In this document: positions 11,327-22,033 of the stretch, piece after piece | Layout of the letters: each line of letters opens with the position of its first letter | Position numbering within the stretch: position 1 is the first letter of the stretch | Assembly: GCF_009727055.1 (NCBI RefSeq) | Contig: NC_052350.1 | Span: 39,466,436-39,530,435, forward strand | Length of the DNA stretch: 64,000 nucleotides | Origin: Benincasa hispida | Lineage: Eukaryota; Streptophyta; Magnoliopsida; Cucurbitales; Cucurbitaceae | Direction of reading: 5' to 3' | Notes under the pieces: model-generated | Told to the model about the DNA's origin: nothing | Databases searched by the model: none | Seen by the model: only the letters and a program-made list of their open reading frames with translations | Position numbers and translations under genes: made by a program

Positions 11327-14300
11327 TGAAGGAAATCGAACACGAAAGATCATTCCAAATTACAATCGTATATGAACTTTACAATTACAATCAAAATCAG
11401 AAACATACGGTTATGCCTTAAAACCAGAAATTACAGCATGTCACATAAAAGATCAATGATAAACACTACAAATACTTTTGCAAACTCATCGCCAAGCTCC
11501 TTGTGAAAGATCTCAAAACGAGAGTTCCATGAGCGGGCTTAGATCGCTCCGATTCCATAGTGACCAAAACATGAACGATATACATTCTATACTAACAGTT
11601 ATGCATATTAAACTCAATAACAGTATGCTCAGAATACGATAAAACGTAGAGAAAAAGGTTCATTCCAGAGGTAGACGATCTTCGTTTGTGTGAACCCACG
11701 GCAGCAGAAAACTCCACCGATCTACCAGCACCCAGCGAGTCTCTCGACTATTACTGCACAATCCAAACATACACAAACAAGGATTCGGGGACAAAACGAC
11801 CACCAGGGAAACCCAAGTATCCTTGGCATCAAAAATCGAAAGTGTAGGCTCTTGTGAGTTTGATAGAGGACGGAGAAAAGGGTATCGTGTAGACGATAAA
11901 CACGTACGAGAAGAACTCTGCTATCGTATAGCGGGGACGCTTATCATATAGTAAAACTACATGATCGTTTAGGAAAGTGGTATATGATCGTTTAGGGAAC
12001 ACGTGAACTAGACGATAGTTTAGACGAAAGAGAATCTATCGTATAGGCTCTCGGCGATCGATTTTTCACAATTTCTTTTTGGGGCGTGGTATATCGAATA
12101 GAATGAATCAATTGATTCTCAAAATGAAAACCCTTTTCATACTTCAACTCGCTGGTTACCTTAACCTTCGCGGTTCCACGTTCCTCACGTTCATACGTGA
12201 ATTAATTGGTTAATTATTAAAAAATTAATCAATTAATTTATTTAATAAATATAATCATATTATATTTATATCCTATAATTTGATATCATATATCTACTAT
12301 AGTATTTTTTCTTTACTTGATATAAATCATATTTATATCTAATTTTCTCCAAAATAATGTATCTCATACATTTAGCCAATTATATCATATATAATTAACC
12401 AGTCATATTATATCATATATAATTGAACTTCCTCTTGTCAATTTGAACATTTCAATTTAACCCAAACATTGGTTCTCGACATTATCCAAGCTACCCAGGT
12501 GACCTAATGGACCTGTGGCTCGAAGCTCCAACGGTACGTGAATGGCTGACTAAACACTTGAGCCACGAGATTCATCATCCGTTAACTGTAAGTGATTCCA
12601 CTAAAGACCAACAACTGAACTCTTCTTACCACAGATATATTTCTGTGTCCATTGGATATAACCAATCATGAGTACGATGACCCTTCACAGATGCTCGTAA
12701 GTATAGCTGGGCCAATTTACCGTTTTGCTTCTGTAGTTATATCTCACTTCTTAAGTACCACTAATTCTTCTAATGAATAATACAACATAGTCCAACTATG
12801 TGTGAATACCTCTCGGGCCAAGAGAAGGTGTGTGGTGCCACATCGTTCAAGCCCCGGAATCAGCCCTTAAGGAAGCCATCTATCTACTTACCCCTGCCTC
12901 AGGGAAGGAGTGAACTCCATCTTGTATAGTTGAGTTCCCAACTCCCAAATCAAATGTATCCCCAAAATGGTAGGTTTTAATTGGCGACATGGCCACTCGC
13001 ACCCATACAAATCAATGGACTGCTCTCAATGACAGGAGTTCCCAACTCACTCAGGATGGAGGTCATGTTACCTATGGTCATCCTAGTGAAGTGAAGTCTC
13101 TATCATGAACGGTGTTATATAATGAGACATTAGCATTTCGTGGTCAGGTCTTATACAAACTCTTTATATAGGACGCCCCCGCTCGTATGTCCCCAATACG
13201 AATGATTAAGATTAGATCATCTGTGGCAAGTCACAACACTTGTGACCATTCCACAAAGCGGGCCAGGTCCGTAGCATTACCAGGATAAAGTTTCCCTCCT
13301 ATATCCATATACTACAGTCCATTTTGGTTATCACTCAAGACATGATCTACTTGTATGTCATCACATATATGCTTGAGTCACATACAGATAACCAGGGATT
13401 TTATGTTTATTGGTTTGTGGTAAATCAAATAAAACAAGTAAATGAGCAAAACAACAAGAGGTGAAGTAAATATCATATATTAACAATCACAAGTGTTCGT
13501 ATGTACTGTTTACAAACTACAGGACACGAGACTTTAGGGCATCAGTCCCAACACCTTGATCACGAACGCTTGAAAACAGCAACACCCAAATGCTCGTCCA
13601 ACACGACCGCTATAGTGCACGAACACTGCACACTCAAACTCGGTGATTGCCTAGGTCACGAACAACCTCCATAGAACCTCGACAGTGTCGAGTTGAGTGA
13701 CACCACCAAGAAGGCTACCTAGGTATTCTCGGTGTGAGAATTAAAAGGGTGGGCTCTGTATGCACTTGGTTTGAGGCAGAACAACGGAGGAAATACAATC
13801 GTTTAAACGATTGAACAAGTGGGAGATGGCAGAACCTATCATATAGGTCGATGCTCAATCGTCTAGCAAAACCTATGTGATCGTTTAGCTTATCGCTTAG
13901 CTGAATGTTAGTCGCTTAGTAAATCCTATGTACTTGACAACTTCTGTGAGAAATTTTCTGAGAGAGAAATCTCAAAAACTTTTTTACAAAACTTCAAGCT
14001 TACTAAAATTAGAAAAATATTTTTTCTTTTATCTCACGGTTACCATGAAACCACTAATAAGCCCCCACTCAATTGATTATTAGAGAAAAAGAATTAATTA
14101 TAAAATAATTAATATTATTATAAATATAAATGATAACAAACTTACCATATTATATTTATAACCTACAGTTTTAATATTTCATCTCATGAAACGTATAAAC
14201 CATAACTCTTTTCCTTTTCCATGGTACTTAATGTAAATCTCATTTACATTAATCCTCCACTAGATGTATCCCATACACCATACCGATCATATCATATATA

Positions 14301-15385
14301 ATCAAAATACCTCTTGTCAATTTAAACATTTCAAATCAACACCAAGAACTAATCCTCAATTGAATTCATTGAGCTACCAAGGGGACCTTATGGACTTGTA
14401 GCTCAAAGCTCCAACAGTACGTGAATAACTGACTAAACTTTTTAGTCACGGGATCCACCATCCATTATTTGCCAGACACTCTACTAAAGACTGACACCTG
14501 AACTCTCCTTACCACAGATATATTATGTGTCCATCTTAACCAATCAACAGTGTGACAATCCTTCACAGATCGCTCGTAAGTACAGCTCGGTCAATAACCG
14601 TTATGCCCCTGTAGTTACTTCTAACTCCTTAAGTACCATTGAATTCTCTAATGAACATAAATCATAGTCCCATTATGACTGAGTCATCTCTTCCAAAAAG
14701 AAGTTGTGACCACTATGTTCAAGCTCCAGAATCAGCTCTTAAGGGATCAATCTCTCTACTTATCCCTGCTTCGAGAAATGAATGAATTTCATCTTGTGTA
14801 TTGAGTTCCCAACTCCCAAATCAGACAAGTCCCCAAAAAGGTAGGCATGTTGAGTTGGCAATCTGGCCACTCTCACCCATACTAATCAAAGGACTGTCCT
14901 CAAAGGCAGGAGTTCCCAAAACACTCAGGATTGAGGTCGTATCACCTATGGTCGTTTAGGTGAGATGTAAGTCTCTAGTATCAATGGCGTTATATACAGA
15001 GTCTAGTCATCTCGTGGTCCGGTCTTATACAAACTCTTTGTATAGGACACCCCCGCTCGCACGTCTTCACATGAATGGTCAGGATCTACCATCTATAGTA
15101 GTTTACAACATTTGCAAACCTCTACAAAGCGAGCCGTATCCGTAGTATCACCAGGATCAAGTATCCCACCTTAATTCCTTATACTACAGACCTATTTAGG
15201 TTATCACTTAAGTCATGATCCACTTGTATATCACATATACATGCTTAAGTTTACATAAGATAACCATGAAATTTTATTTATTGGATATGAGTAAATGCCA
15301 TAATGAAATAACAAATATTTTATTCATAAAATAATTTGTATCATTACAAACAAGACTCCGGGAGAATTAGACACCAATCCCAATA
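11327..15385 (-). repeat. Middle LTR of the Copia tandem, split by a solo LTR
   Basis: Two pieces, 11327-11503 and 13554-15385, make one LTR of about 2004 bp once the insertion and one copy of its target duplication are removed. Its inner end abuts the PBS; its outer end (CCCAATA; TATTGGG on its own strand, a decayed TGTTGGG) abuts a second copy's 3' internal sequence. A CGATCG-like cluster lies near 13795-13920. The rest is AT-rich and non-coding. Confidence 0.8.
11504..13553 (-). mobile_element. Solo LTR, 2050 bp, with target duplication CCTTG
   Basis: On its own (minus) strand it runs TGTTGGGACTG...GAGATCTTTCA, so it has TG...CA ends. It is flanked by CCTTG at 11499-11503 and 13554-13558, a 5-bp target duplication. 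The host LTR reads continuously across the site once it is removed, judged against the sister LTR near 6145-6160. No primer site, polypurine tract or coding region is attached, so it is the product of LTR-LTR recombination. It is related to, but distinct from, its host LTR. It holds CGATCG-like units at about 11900-12060. Confidence 0.9.
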
Positions 15386-15500
15386 ATCTCTCATTTGTCC
15401 GAATGTCTCAGGAGACTAATGTACAATACAATATAAAACTAGAATATACAATAAACTAGGGCATACCCCAGTATCATCTCCCATTTGCCCTAGACAAGAT
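15386..15500 (-). mobile_element. 3' internal remnant of an upstream Copia copy
   Basis: Matches the polypurine and post-pol segment at 6845-6963 (shared CTAGGGCATACCCCAGTATC and TAGACAAGATGTC) and then stops abruptly. It shows that a second copy once continued to the right. Confidence 0.75.
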
Positions 15501-16134
15501 GTCTTCATTTTGTTCAATCTTAATATTTTTATTGCAATCCCTCATTCATGATTTTCCTCCTCTAAAAACGTTTCCTTCACGATTTCTCCAAAAGCCTCTC
15601 ACAATTACAAATTCTCTCACCTTTTGTTCAGTCTCTTCATCTGCAAATTCGATGTTTCTACTTGAAGTTCAATTCAGACCCTTCAGTTCAGTCACGTCAT
15701 TCAGTTCGTCATCAATTCAGTCTCTTCAGTTAGGTTATTTTGTATGAGGAATCGAGGCTTCAAAAGAGAAGATCTAATATAGACGCGTTATAATCTATCA
15801 CCGTAGGTACTGGTGGTGGCTTCGTCATGAAACTCTGTCGTGTGTGGTGGCTATTCTTGCCGGTAAGTTTATTTTCCATTTTTCTTTCCTTTTTACTTTT
15901 GGATTTCTCCTCGTTGGCGTTAGTCCTTATTCTCGCTAGTATTCTATGAAACTATTGATGTTTTTCTTTTGTCATTTTAGATTAGAGGGTATCTAATGGG
16001 TTGAATTGAAAGGAATCTGATATTTAGGGATTTCGATTTTGGTTGTCGGTAGAGTTTCTTTTCTTTTCCTTTCCCTGATGTTTGATGTACCAAGGTCGTA
16101 CTCTCTATGGCTTTGGAGGTTAGGGTTTTCATGG
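15501..16134. other. Unassigned pyrimidine-rich sequence
   Basis: I recognise no gene. An open frame at 15499-15747 is Ser/Phe-rich only because the DNA is CT-rich. A splice-donor-like CCGGTAAGTTT occurs near 15860-15870, with intron-like T-rich DNA after it. It could be the 5' UTR of an unseen gene or captured DNA; the evidence is too weak to say. Confidence 0.35.
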
Positions 16135-16560
16135 ATGTCATCTATGTGCCCAAGCGGACAAGAGGATAACATGTCAGGTCGTAGGAAATGCAGGAAAATG
16201 CAAGGACAATCAAGTACCGAATTTGGATTCCGAATCCTAGGCCTAAGGCATTACAGATGGTATCAGAGAGGAACCTCTCCCAATAAGATGTAGTTTGGGG
16301 ATGAACCAAGTGGAAGCTGGTGGGCGGCATATAAAGACACAAGATTAGGAAGGGTACATAAATGAACCGAGATCATATTTGAATGAGATGGATCCTGAGG
16401 ACATGAAAGTATGGTTGAGAAAGGCTTAAAATTAAATAATTGGAAGTTATTACCTATACCAATAAGGTGCACCTTCTTTTTCGAAACTTCAAAGTTAAGC
16501 GTGCTTAGCTTAAAGCAATCCTATGTCGGGTAACCTCCTGAAAAATTTCCACACAACATA
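16135..16560 (+). mobile_element. Cassandra-type TRIM, degraded
   Basis: Cassandra elements are tiny non-coding LTR retrotransposons whose LTRs carry a 5S rRNA-derived stretch. Here a 5' LTR end (CCTAGGCCTAAGGCATTACA) is followed by a PBS, GATGGTATCAGAGAG, at 16256-16270. A short non-coding body of about 160 bases comes next, then a 3' LTR part beginning near 16425 that includes the 5S-like segment at 16467-16545. The upstream LTR's own 5S part is not recognisable, and the right end fades out near 16560. Identification rests on remembered family structure. Confidence 0.7.
16467..16545 (+). promoter_or_regulatory. 5S rRNA-like segment of Cassandra
   Basis: It contains AAAGTTAAGCGTGCTTAG, close to the 5S internal promoter region (AGTTAAGCGTGCTTGGG), and GTCGGGTAACCTCCTG, close to the later GGGTGACCTCCTGGG. 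The middle differs too much for a functional 5S rRNA. In this family the segment carries an RNA polymerase III type internal promoter. Here it is mutated. Confidence 0.7.
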
Positions 16561-17274
16561 ATAATGTCATAAATTATTCTTCTAGTATACAAATTGGGGC
16601 ATATGAATATCATTCTTTATGATAAAGGTACTTTTGTCAAGTTGTTTAACATGTCATGTTTTAAAAATCCATTAACCTGATATTTGAGTGTCATGGTGAA
16701 TTTAAGGAAGTACAGCTGTAGTAGGTAATTAATTTTACACTGAAATATGCAAATCTTGGACATGTTGGCATTGCAAGAGGATTATATTCTAAATTTTATA
16801 ATATGCATAATAAATTGGACGTTATTTTTTGACTTAATAAATAACTTTCAAGGATATTTTATAGAATGTCAGTAAATTGTAAATCTTAATTACAAAAAAA
16901 TAGCTTGAGTTTTATAACAATACACTATAAATTTTACCGACGATTATTCATGTCCCACAAAAGATGCTTATGATGGCAACATGCTTCCACATTGCTAACA
17001 ATAAACTTTAAGAGATAAGCTTGCAATGTCATTATAATGAACAAAAAACGACATATTATGCGTCGCGAAAAATGTACTTTTAGTAATGTTTTAAAGTTAT
17101 TGAATGTTTTGTTTTAGCGGCACATAGTAAATCTGTTACTAAACGTTTTTCCTACGCAGCTATTACAAAGTTTACAACGACGCACCTTTATACATTGCTA
17201 ATACATTTAACGACATTTTCTAGCTGGCACTAACACATTTTCTTTGTTATTAAAGGTAATTTTTCTTGTAAAGA
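16561..17274. other. AT-rich DNA with degenerate CGAC repeats
   Basis: No gene seen. Between about 16930 and 17230 there are scattered ACGACGCAC and CGACATTTT-type repeats in both orientations, which suggests a decayed non-autonomous DNA transposon. No clear terminal repeats are left. Confidence 0.3.
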
Positions 17275-17820
17275 CAATGGGAAGCAACTAAGTGGATATT
17301 GAGGTATCTTAAAAGTTCTTAAAGGTCTAAACTTATGTACATATTTGTGATCAAGATACCTGAGAAATTGGAGGTTATGTCGACTCTGATTATGCTCGGG
17401 ATCTTGTTAAAATGCCATTCTAACAGGATATATGTCTTACTTTGAGGAAATCTAATAAATTGTAAGACATTTCCCACAACCTGTTGTGGCTCTATCCTCT
17501 ACTGATGTTGAATTCATAGTCCTCTCGAAAGTTGTTAAAGAAGGACTTTGGTTGAAAGGCATACTCAATGACTTTGGTACTATACAAACGACAGTAAATT
17601 TTTATTATGACTACCAAAGCATTATACATCTCTACAAAAATAAATAATTTTACAATTGTACAAAACATATAAATATCAAATATCATTTTGTAAGGGAACA
17701 ATATAGAAAAAGGAGGTATTGGAGTCTTAAAGGTTCATTACCTTAGAGAATGAAGCTAACACTTTATTGGAATGCCTTGAATCTATTATCTGCTACATCG
17801 AACGATCAATTAAGTTGAAT
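17275..17820 (+). pseudogene. Degraded Copia RT end and RNase H
   Basis: Plus-strand relic with several frameshifts and stops. Readable pieces are HWEATKWILRYLKSS-like at 17280, a GYVDSDYARD-like RNase H start near 17370-17400, PTVALSSTDVEFIVLSKVV near 17480-17540, EGLWLKGILNDFGT, and NFYYDYQSIIHLYKN near 17595-17645. YHFVREQ follows after a stop. The motif wording differs from the two other Copia copies here, so this is a separate lineage. Confidence 0.75.
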
Positions 17821-17829
17821 TCATATTTA

Positions 17830-18080
17830 GCATATTTAATTATTTATTGTTTATTTACGATTATGACCCTAGGGTTTAGAGAAGTGCATACTCTTTAACC
17901 CTAGAGGCATCACTATTATGTATTTCTATAACAATCTCTCTAATAAAATTGTTCTCCCTCTACACATGGACGTAGCTAACACACTGTTAGTGAACCACGT
18001 AAATCTGTGTATCGATGCTCTACTATTTTACGCTTTCTACATTCTTTATTTGTCGATTTCTTAATAAATTAGTATTAGAG
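17830..18080 (+). mobile_element. Copia LTR remnant followed by a PBS
   Basis: After the RNase H relic comes a non-coding stretch ending near 18066, then TTAGTATTAGAGCC (18068-18081), a decayed TTGGTATCAGAGCC primer site. An LTR lying between a pol 3' end and a PBS is a shared LTR of a tandem or recombined element. The left boundary is approximate. Confidence 0.5.
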
Positions 18081-18195
18081 CCTAATTATTAGGATTTTGA
18101 AATTCTGCATTTGTTCAATAGCTGAAGAAAAAGACCATTGAAAAACCAAGTGTCCTAAAAGAAAAAGGTAGCAAGAAATGAAGCAAAAGAAGTAA

Positions 18196-19090
18196 TGATG
18201 GGATTGGTGCCCTAATTCTCCTGGAGTTTCATAGTTTATAAACTTTATATACATTGTTATTAATAAAATAAGAGTTATTTTATTTTTGCATTTACTCATA
18301 TCCAATAAATAAAGATCTGTGGTTATTGTATGTAAACTTAAGCATGTATATGAAATATACAAGTGGATCATGCCTTAAGTAATAACCTAAAAGTTCTATA
18401 GCATACGGATTAAGGAGGGATACCTTATCCTTGTGACACTACAGATACGACCCACTTTGTAGAGGTTTGCAAGTGTTATAGACTACTACAGATAGTCTAA
18501 TCCCGACCATTCATGTGGAGACATGCAAGTAGAGGTGTCCTATACAAAGAGTTTATATAAGACCTGACCACGAGATGATTAGTCTCTTTATATAATGTCG
18601 TTGATAATTGAAACTTACATAGACAGTGACTTATCTCCTACTTGCTAGATCGTCTACTCGATCGTTGTCTTCCAGTCTCTTCCTATGGCCAAGATCATAC
18701 AAAACCCACAACTCCTAGATTCTCACATCGAGAATACCAAAGTAGCCATTATGGTGGTGTCCTCACTCAGTTCGTGAATCGAGTTAGACTTGATTGGTTT
18801 CGAGGAGCTGTTGGCCAATCGTTGTGTTCGTGCTGTTGGTAGCAGTTTGTTTGTTGCGTTCGAAAGTTGCTATGGACGTGTTTGGACTGATCGTGGGATT
18901 CGTGAAGAATGTTTCTTCAAAGGTATGCATCATCTATCCCTTGTATCATCCTATAACATGCTGTAATTTCTTGTTATGCATAATCTGTTAGTTTTCATTT
19001 TAGATTGTAATTGATTGTGTTCACTCGAATGGAATTTGGAACAATCTCTTCCGCTGCTCATGGAAATCCTCACATTTTGAAGGGTCACAC
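18196..19090 (+). repeat. 5' LTR of the plus-strand Copia, internally deleted
   Basis: It begins TGATGGGATTGGTGCCC (decayed TGTTGGG) and aligns with the 3' LTR from 25609. The central part is missing: the sequence jumps near 18620 from the R/U5-like section to the GACTTATCTCC section that corresponds to about 27040 in the 3' LTR. Its end near 19080-19090 matches the inner end of the minus-strand copy. The primer site is not recognisable. The deletion breakpoints differ from those in the LTR at 5961-6844. Confidence 0.75.
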
Positions 19091-19348
19091 TTACGAGAAA
19101 TTGTGAAGCAAGTTAATGATTTGTTGACCAAATCAATGATGGCTAGTCATTATAGGAACAAGTTGTTCTGGTATTAATGACTGGTTGAGACAGTCTCATA
19201 TCAGAGGAGGGATAAATTGACTACCCTTTGGTGGCTTTTGTCCTAAACCTTTAAAGTGTCATTGCGGCACGAGGTTCATTTTAGTTTTGCTAAACTGTAT
19301 TGGATGTTGTTTTTTCAAAGAGTATTTGCTAAAACATAATATAGGTCA

Positions 19349-19741
19349 TTGTGTTTCTTTTTCAGAAACATGAATGTTTTTCCATTAAATGCCTCTAATT
19401 TGATCAATTACATACAATGGAAAGAGTCTGCTAAAACATATTTCGTGGTAAACGACCTCAAGTTTTTCAAGGTTGAGGAGTGTCTTCAAGTCCCGACCCT
19501 TGATGCATCGCAAAATGTTTGTAATACATATGCAGTGTGGATGAAGGCTAATTCATTGGCTCAACTTCACATTTTGGCTAGCATACCTGATGCTTTGGCT
19601 AAAAGGGTTGAGAACATGGTTATTGCACGTGAGATCATGGAATCATTGCAAGAATTGTTTGAACGTCAGTTCTTACTTTTTGAGCACAAAGGGATGGATG
19701 ACAAAGAAACCAGTAGTGTCAGTTTCCAAGATAATCTCTAG
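19349..19741 (+). CDS. Copia gag remnant, short open frame
   Basis: 130 residues; the likely real start is Met at 19370. It shows MNVFPLNASNLINYIQWKES, YFVVNDLKFFKVEECLQVP, YAVWMKANSLAQLHILA and the LTR-Copia gag core KRVENMVIAREIMESLQELF. It runs to a stop without a zinc knuckle. Gag normally forms the virus-like particle; this one lacks much of the usual middle and C-terminus, so it is probably non-functional. The same short form occurs in the minus-strand copy. Confidence 0.7.
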   Translation: MCFFFRNMNVFPLNASNLINYIQWKESAKTYFVVNDLKFFKVEECLQVPTLDASQNVCNTYAVWMKANSLAQLHILASIPDALAKRVENMVIAREIMESLQELFERQFLLFEHKGMDDKETSSVSFQDNL

Positions 19742-21093
19742 TGAGAGAAAGCAAGTGTTGCTGACTCTGATGAAGTTCATCGACGAGAAGTGTTCTCTGA
19801 AGTGGAACTTGGAGCTTATTTAGGTTCTGATAGTGATCCCACTACTCTCCAAAAGAGGAAGAAGTCTAAAGACAGTAAATGTGACTTATTGGTCTTGGAG
19901 ACATGTTTGGTAGAGAATGATGATTCTGCCTAGATCCTTGATTCAGGTACTACTAATCACGTATGTTCCTCCTACAAAGGATTTAGTTACTGATCAACGT
20001 TGCCATAGGGAGAGTTGACTCTTCTAGTCAGTATTTATGAGGTTGTTTCAGCTGTTGATGTAGGCAGGCTGAAGTTATTTTTGGACAAGAAACGTTATCT
20101 ATTATTGGATAATGTTTTTATAGTTCCTCATACCAAGAGGAACTTAATCTCGGTTTCTTGTCTGAATGAACAAGGTTATACCGTCTCCTTTTCTGAGAGT
20201 AAACTTGTATGTACTAAGGTCATTAGTCATCAAAGCCTTGCTTAATACTGAAATGTTCAGTATGCGGACAATTACTAAAAGACCAAAGGTTTCTCCTTAG
20301 GAAAACGCCCATCTTTGGCATCTAAAGTTAGGTCACATCAACCTCAATAGGATTGAGCAGTTGGTGAAATATGGACTTCTAAAGAGTTTAGAAGAAAACT
20401 CCTTGTCGGTGTGGTCATCATGCCTTGAAGGCAAGATGACCAAACGACCTTTTACTGGAAAGGTTATAGAACCAAGGAAACCTTAGAGGTTATACATTCA
20501 GACCTCTGTGGTCCGATGAGTGTTAGGGCTCGAGGTGGGTATGAATATTTCATCTATTTCATTGATGATTATTCAAGGTATGGGTATCTCAACCTAATGC
20601 AACGTAAGTCTAAAGCTCTTGACAAATTCAAGGAGTATAAAGCTGAAGTTGAAAACTTGTTAGGTAAGAAGATAAAAACACTAGGATCTGATTATGGTGG
20701 AGAGTATATGGACCTCGAATTCCATAACTATATGATAGAACATGGAATAACGTCCCAACTCTCGACCTCGGGTACACCTCAACATAATGGTGTATCAGAA
20801 AGGAGAAACAGAACCTTGTTGGACATGGTTCAGTCTATGATGAGTTATGCTAATCTTTCAAACTCGTTTTGGGGATTTGTAGTGGAGACTCCATGTTACA
20901 TTTTGAAAAACGTTCCTTCAAAAAGTGTTTCTGAAACCCTTTTGAGCTATGGAGAGGCCATAAAGGTAGTTTACACCACTTCAGGATTTGGGGATGTCCA
21001 GACCACGTGCTAGTGACTAACCTAAAAAAGTTATAACTGCGTTCGAATGTTTGCCTCTTTGTAGGTTACCCCAGGGAAACGAGGGGTGGATAC
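19742..21093 (+). pseudogene. Copia protease and integrase, broken
   Basis: Protease motif ILDSGTTNHVCSSYKG at about 19934-19980, preceded by a TAG (19931-19933) where Trp is expected. There is a TGA at 19991-19993, also at a Trp position. The pre-integrase part follows (VPHTKRNLISVSCLNEQGY; HLWHLKLGHINLNRI near 20310; zinc Cys partly altered in VWSSCLEGK). The integrase core is 20516-21013, with RARGGYEYFIYFIDDYSRYGY, LGSDYGGEYMDLEF and QHNGVSERRNRTLLD, keeping the second Asp and the Glu. It then runs into the nested gypsy element at 21094, within GYPRETRGGY-type sequence. Confidence 0.85.
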
Positions 21094-21683
21094 TGTTAGG
21101 ATACTGATTCTTGGAATCTTTATTATCGTAACATGTTGGTAAAATCTTCCAGAATAGCAATTAAACGATGAACGTCTTCTTTATTAAACGATAAGAATCA
21201 AACAAGACTAAATGGTCTCTTACAGTTGTCACTCGATCGCTTACCAAACACTAAACGATCGTTTACAAGTTCTACATGATCGCTCAGTACTGCTAAACGA
21301 TCGTTTAGAAAATCCTCCGCAATCGCTCACCAACTCCTACATGATCGTTTACAAACTATTACACGATCACTTACCAATTACCATACAATCGCCTACGAAA
21401 TGCTACACAATTGTTGAGCTCTGCCATACGATCGCCTAGTAGAAGTAGACGATGAACGGCACACTACGATGAATTCTACGTGATAGAGACTTCCGAACTC
21501 CCACTCTCGAGAGCTCTCCTTCCTCACTCTTGATATTCAGACTTCGCTATCCTCTCTTTCCGTTTCCTTCTTCTTTTAAACCTCCACTTCTCCTAATGGA
21601 ATTAGAATTCATTCTTAACCGATTCAACCGCCTCTCCTCTATTCTTTCTTTCTTGACATTGCCACATATGTGAAGGCCTATCA
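21094..21683 (-). repeat. 3' LTR of the nested gypsy element
   Basis: TG...CA ends (TGTTAGGATACTG to GAAGGCCTATCA in plus view). A dense array of CGATCG-type units lies at 21225-21440, spaced about 20-35 bases apart. Confidence 0.9.
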
Positions 21684-21699
21684 TTACCTCCCCCCCTCC

Positions 21700-21870
21700 A
21701 TCTTTACCTTGTCCTCAAGGTAAAGTTCTAGTTGTCCACCCCATTTCTTCAGCTGCATCACATGAAACAGTGAATGTATCGAAACTTTTGTTTGAAGGTT
21801 AAGCTTGTAAGCTACTCATCCGACTCTGTCTACCACCTGATATGCTCCATAATACTTTAGAGATAATTTC
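21700..21870 (-). pseudogene. Integrase C-terminal module of the nested gypsy
   Basis: On the minus strand, in a different frame from the main open frame, I read AYKLNLQTKVSIHSLFHVM and QLKKWGGQLELYLED. This is the AYKL...IHPVFHVSQLK module that closes gypsy integrases. It is separated from the main frame by stops, so the original pol end is present but disconnected. Confidence 0.7.
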
Positions 21871-22033
21871 ACATTCTGCTTTTGCGAAACTAAAATTTGG
21901 CAATAGGGTCGCAACTTCAGCCATACCCAATCATTAACATCATGTCACTCCTTGTCAGCAAACTTCTTCATTTTCTCTTAAGCCAACCTCAAATGCTCCT
22001 AAACTCGTGCAATGCAGCATTTCTGTCTCGCGT

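Larger units (their letters stand above)
5961..15500 (-). mobile_element. Minus-strand Copia element, tandem LTR-internal-LTR form
   Basis: Read on the minus strand the order is: 3' internal remnant of an upstream copy (15500-15386), a shared middle LTR (15385-11327, interrupted), primer-binding site (11326-11311), leader, gag, protease, integrase, RT, RNase H (to 6952), polypurine tract (around 6845-6858) and 3' LTR (6844-5961). Finding the 3' internal end on the outer side of the middle LTR points to unequal recombination between two copies. Internal stops and frameshifts show it is dead. It belongs to the same family as the plus-strand copy at 18196-27371, from the near-identical LTR ends and matching proteins. 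Confidence 0.85.

Noticed and set aside
16467..16545. Possible 5S rRNA gene
   Set aside because: Only the promoter-like words match; the rest is too different, and the context is a Cassandra LTR with a PBS.
21225..21440. CRISPR-like regular repeats
   Set aside because: Units are imperfect palindromes of variable spacing inside an LTR of a plant retroelement; there are no identical repeats with unique spacers and no cas genes.
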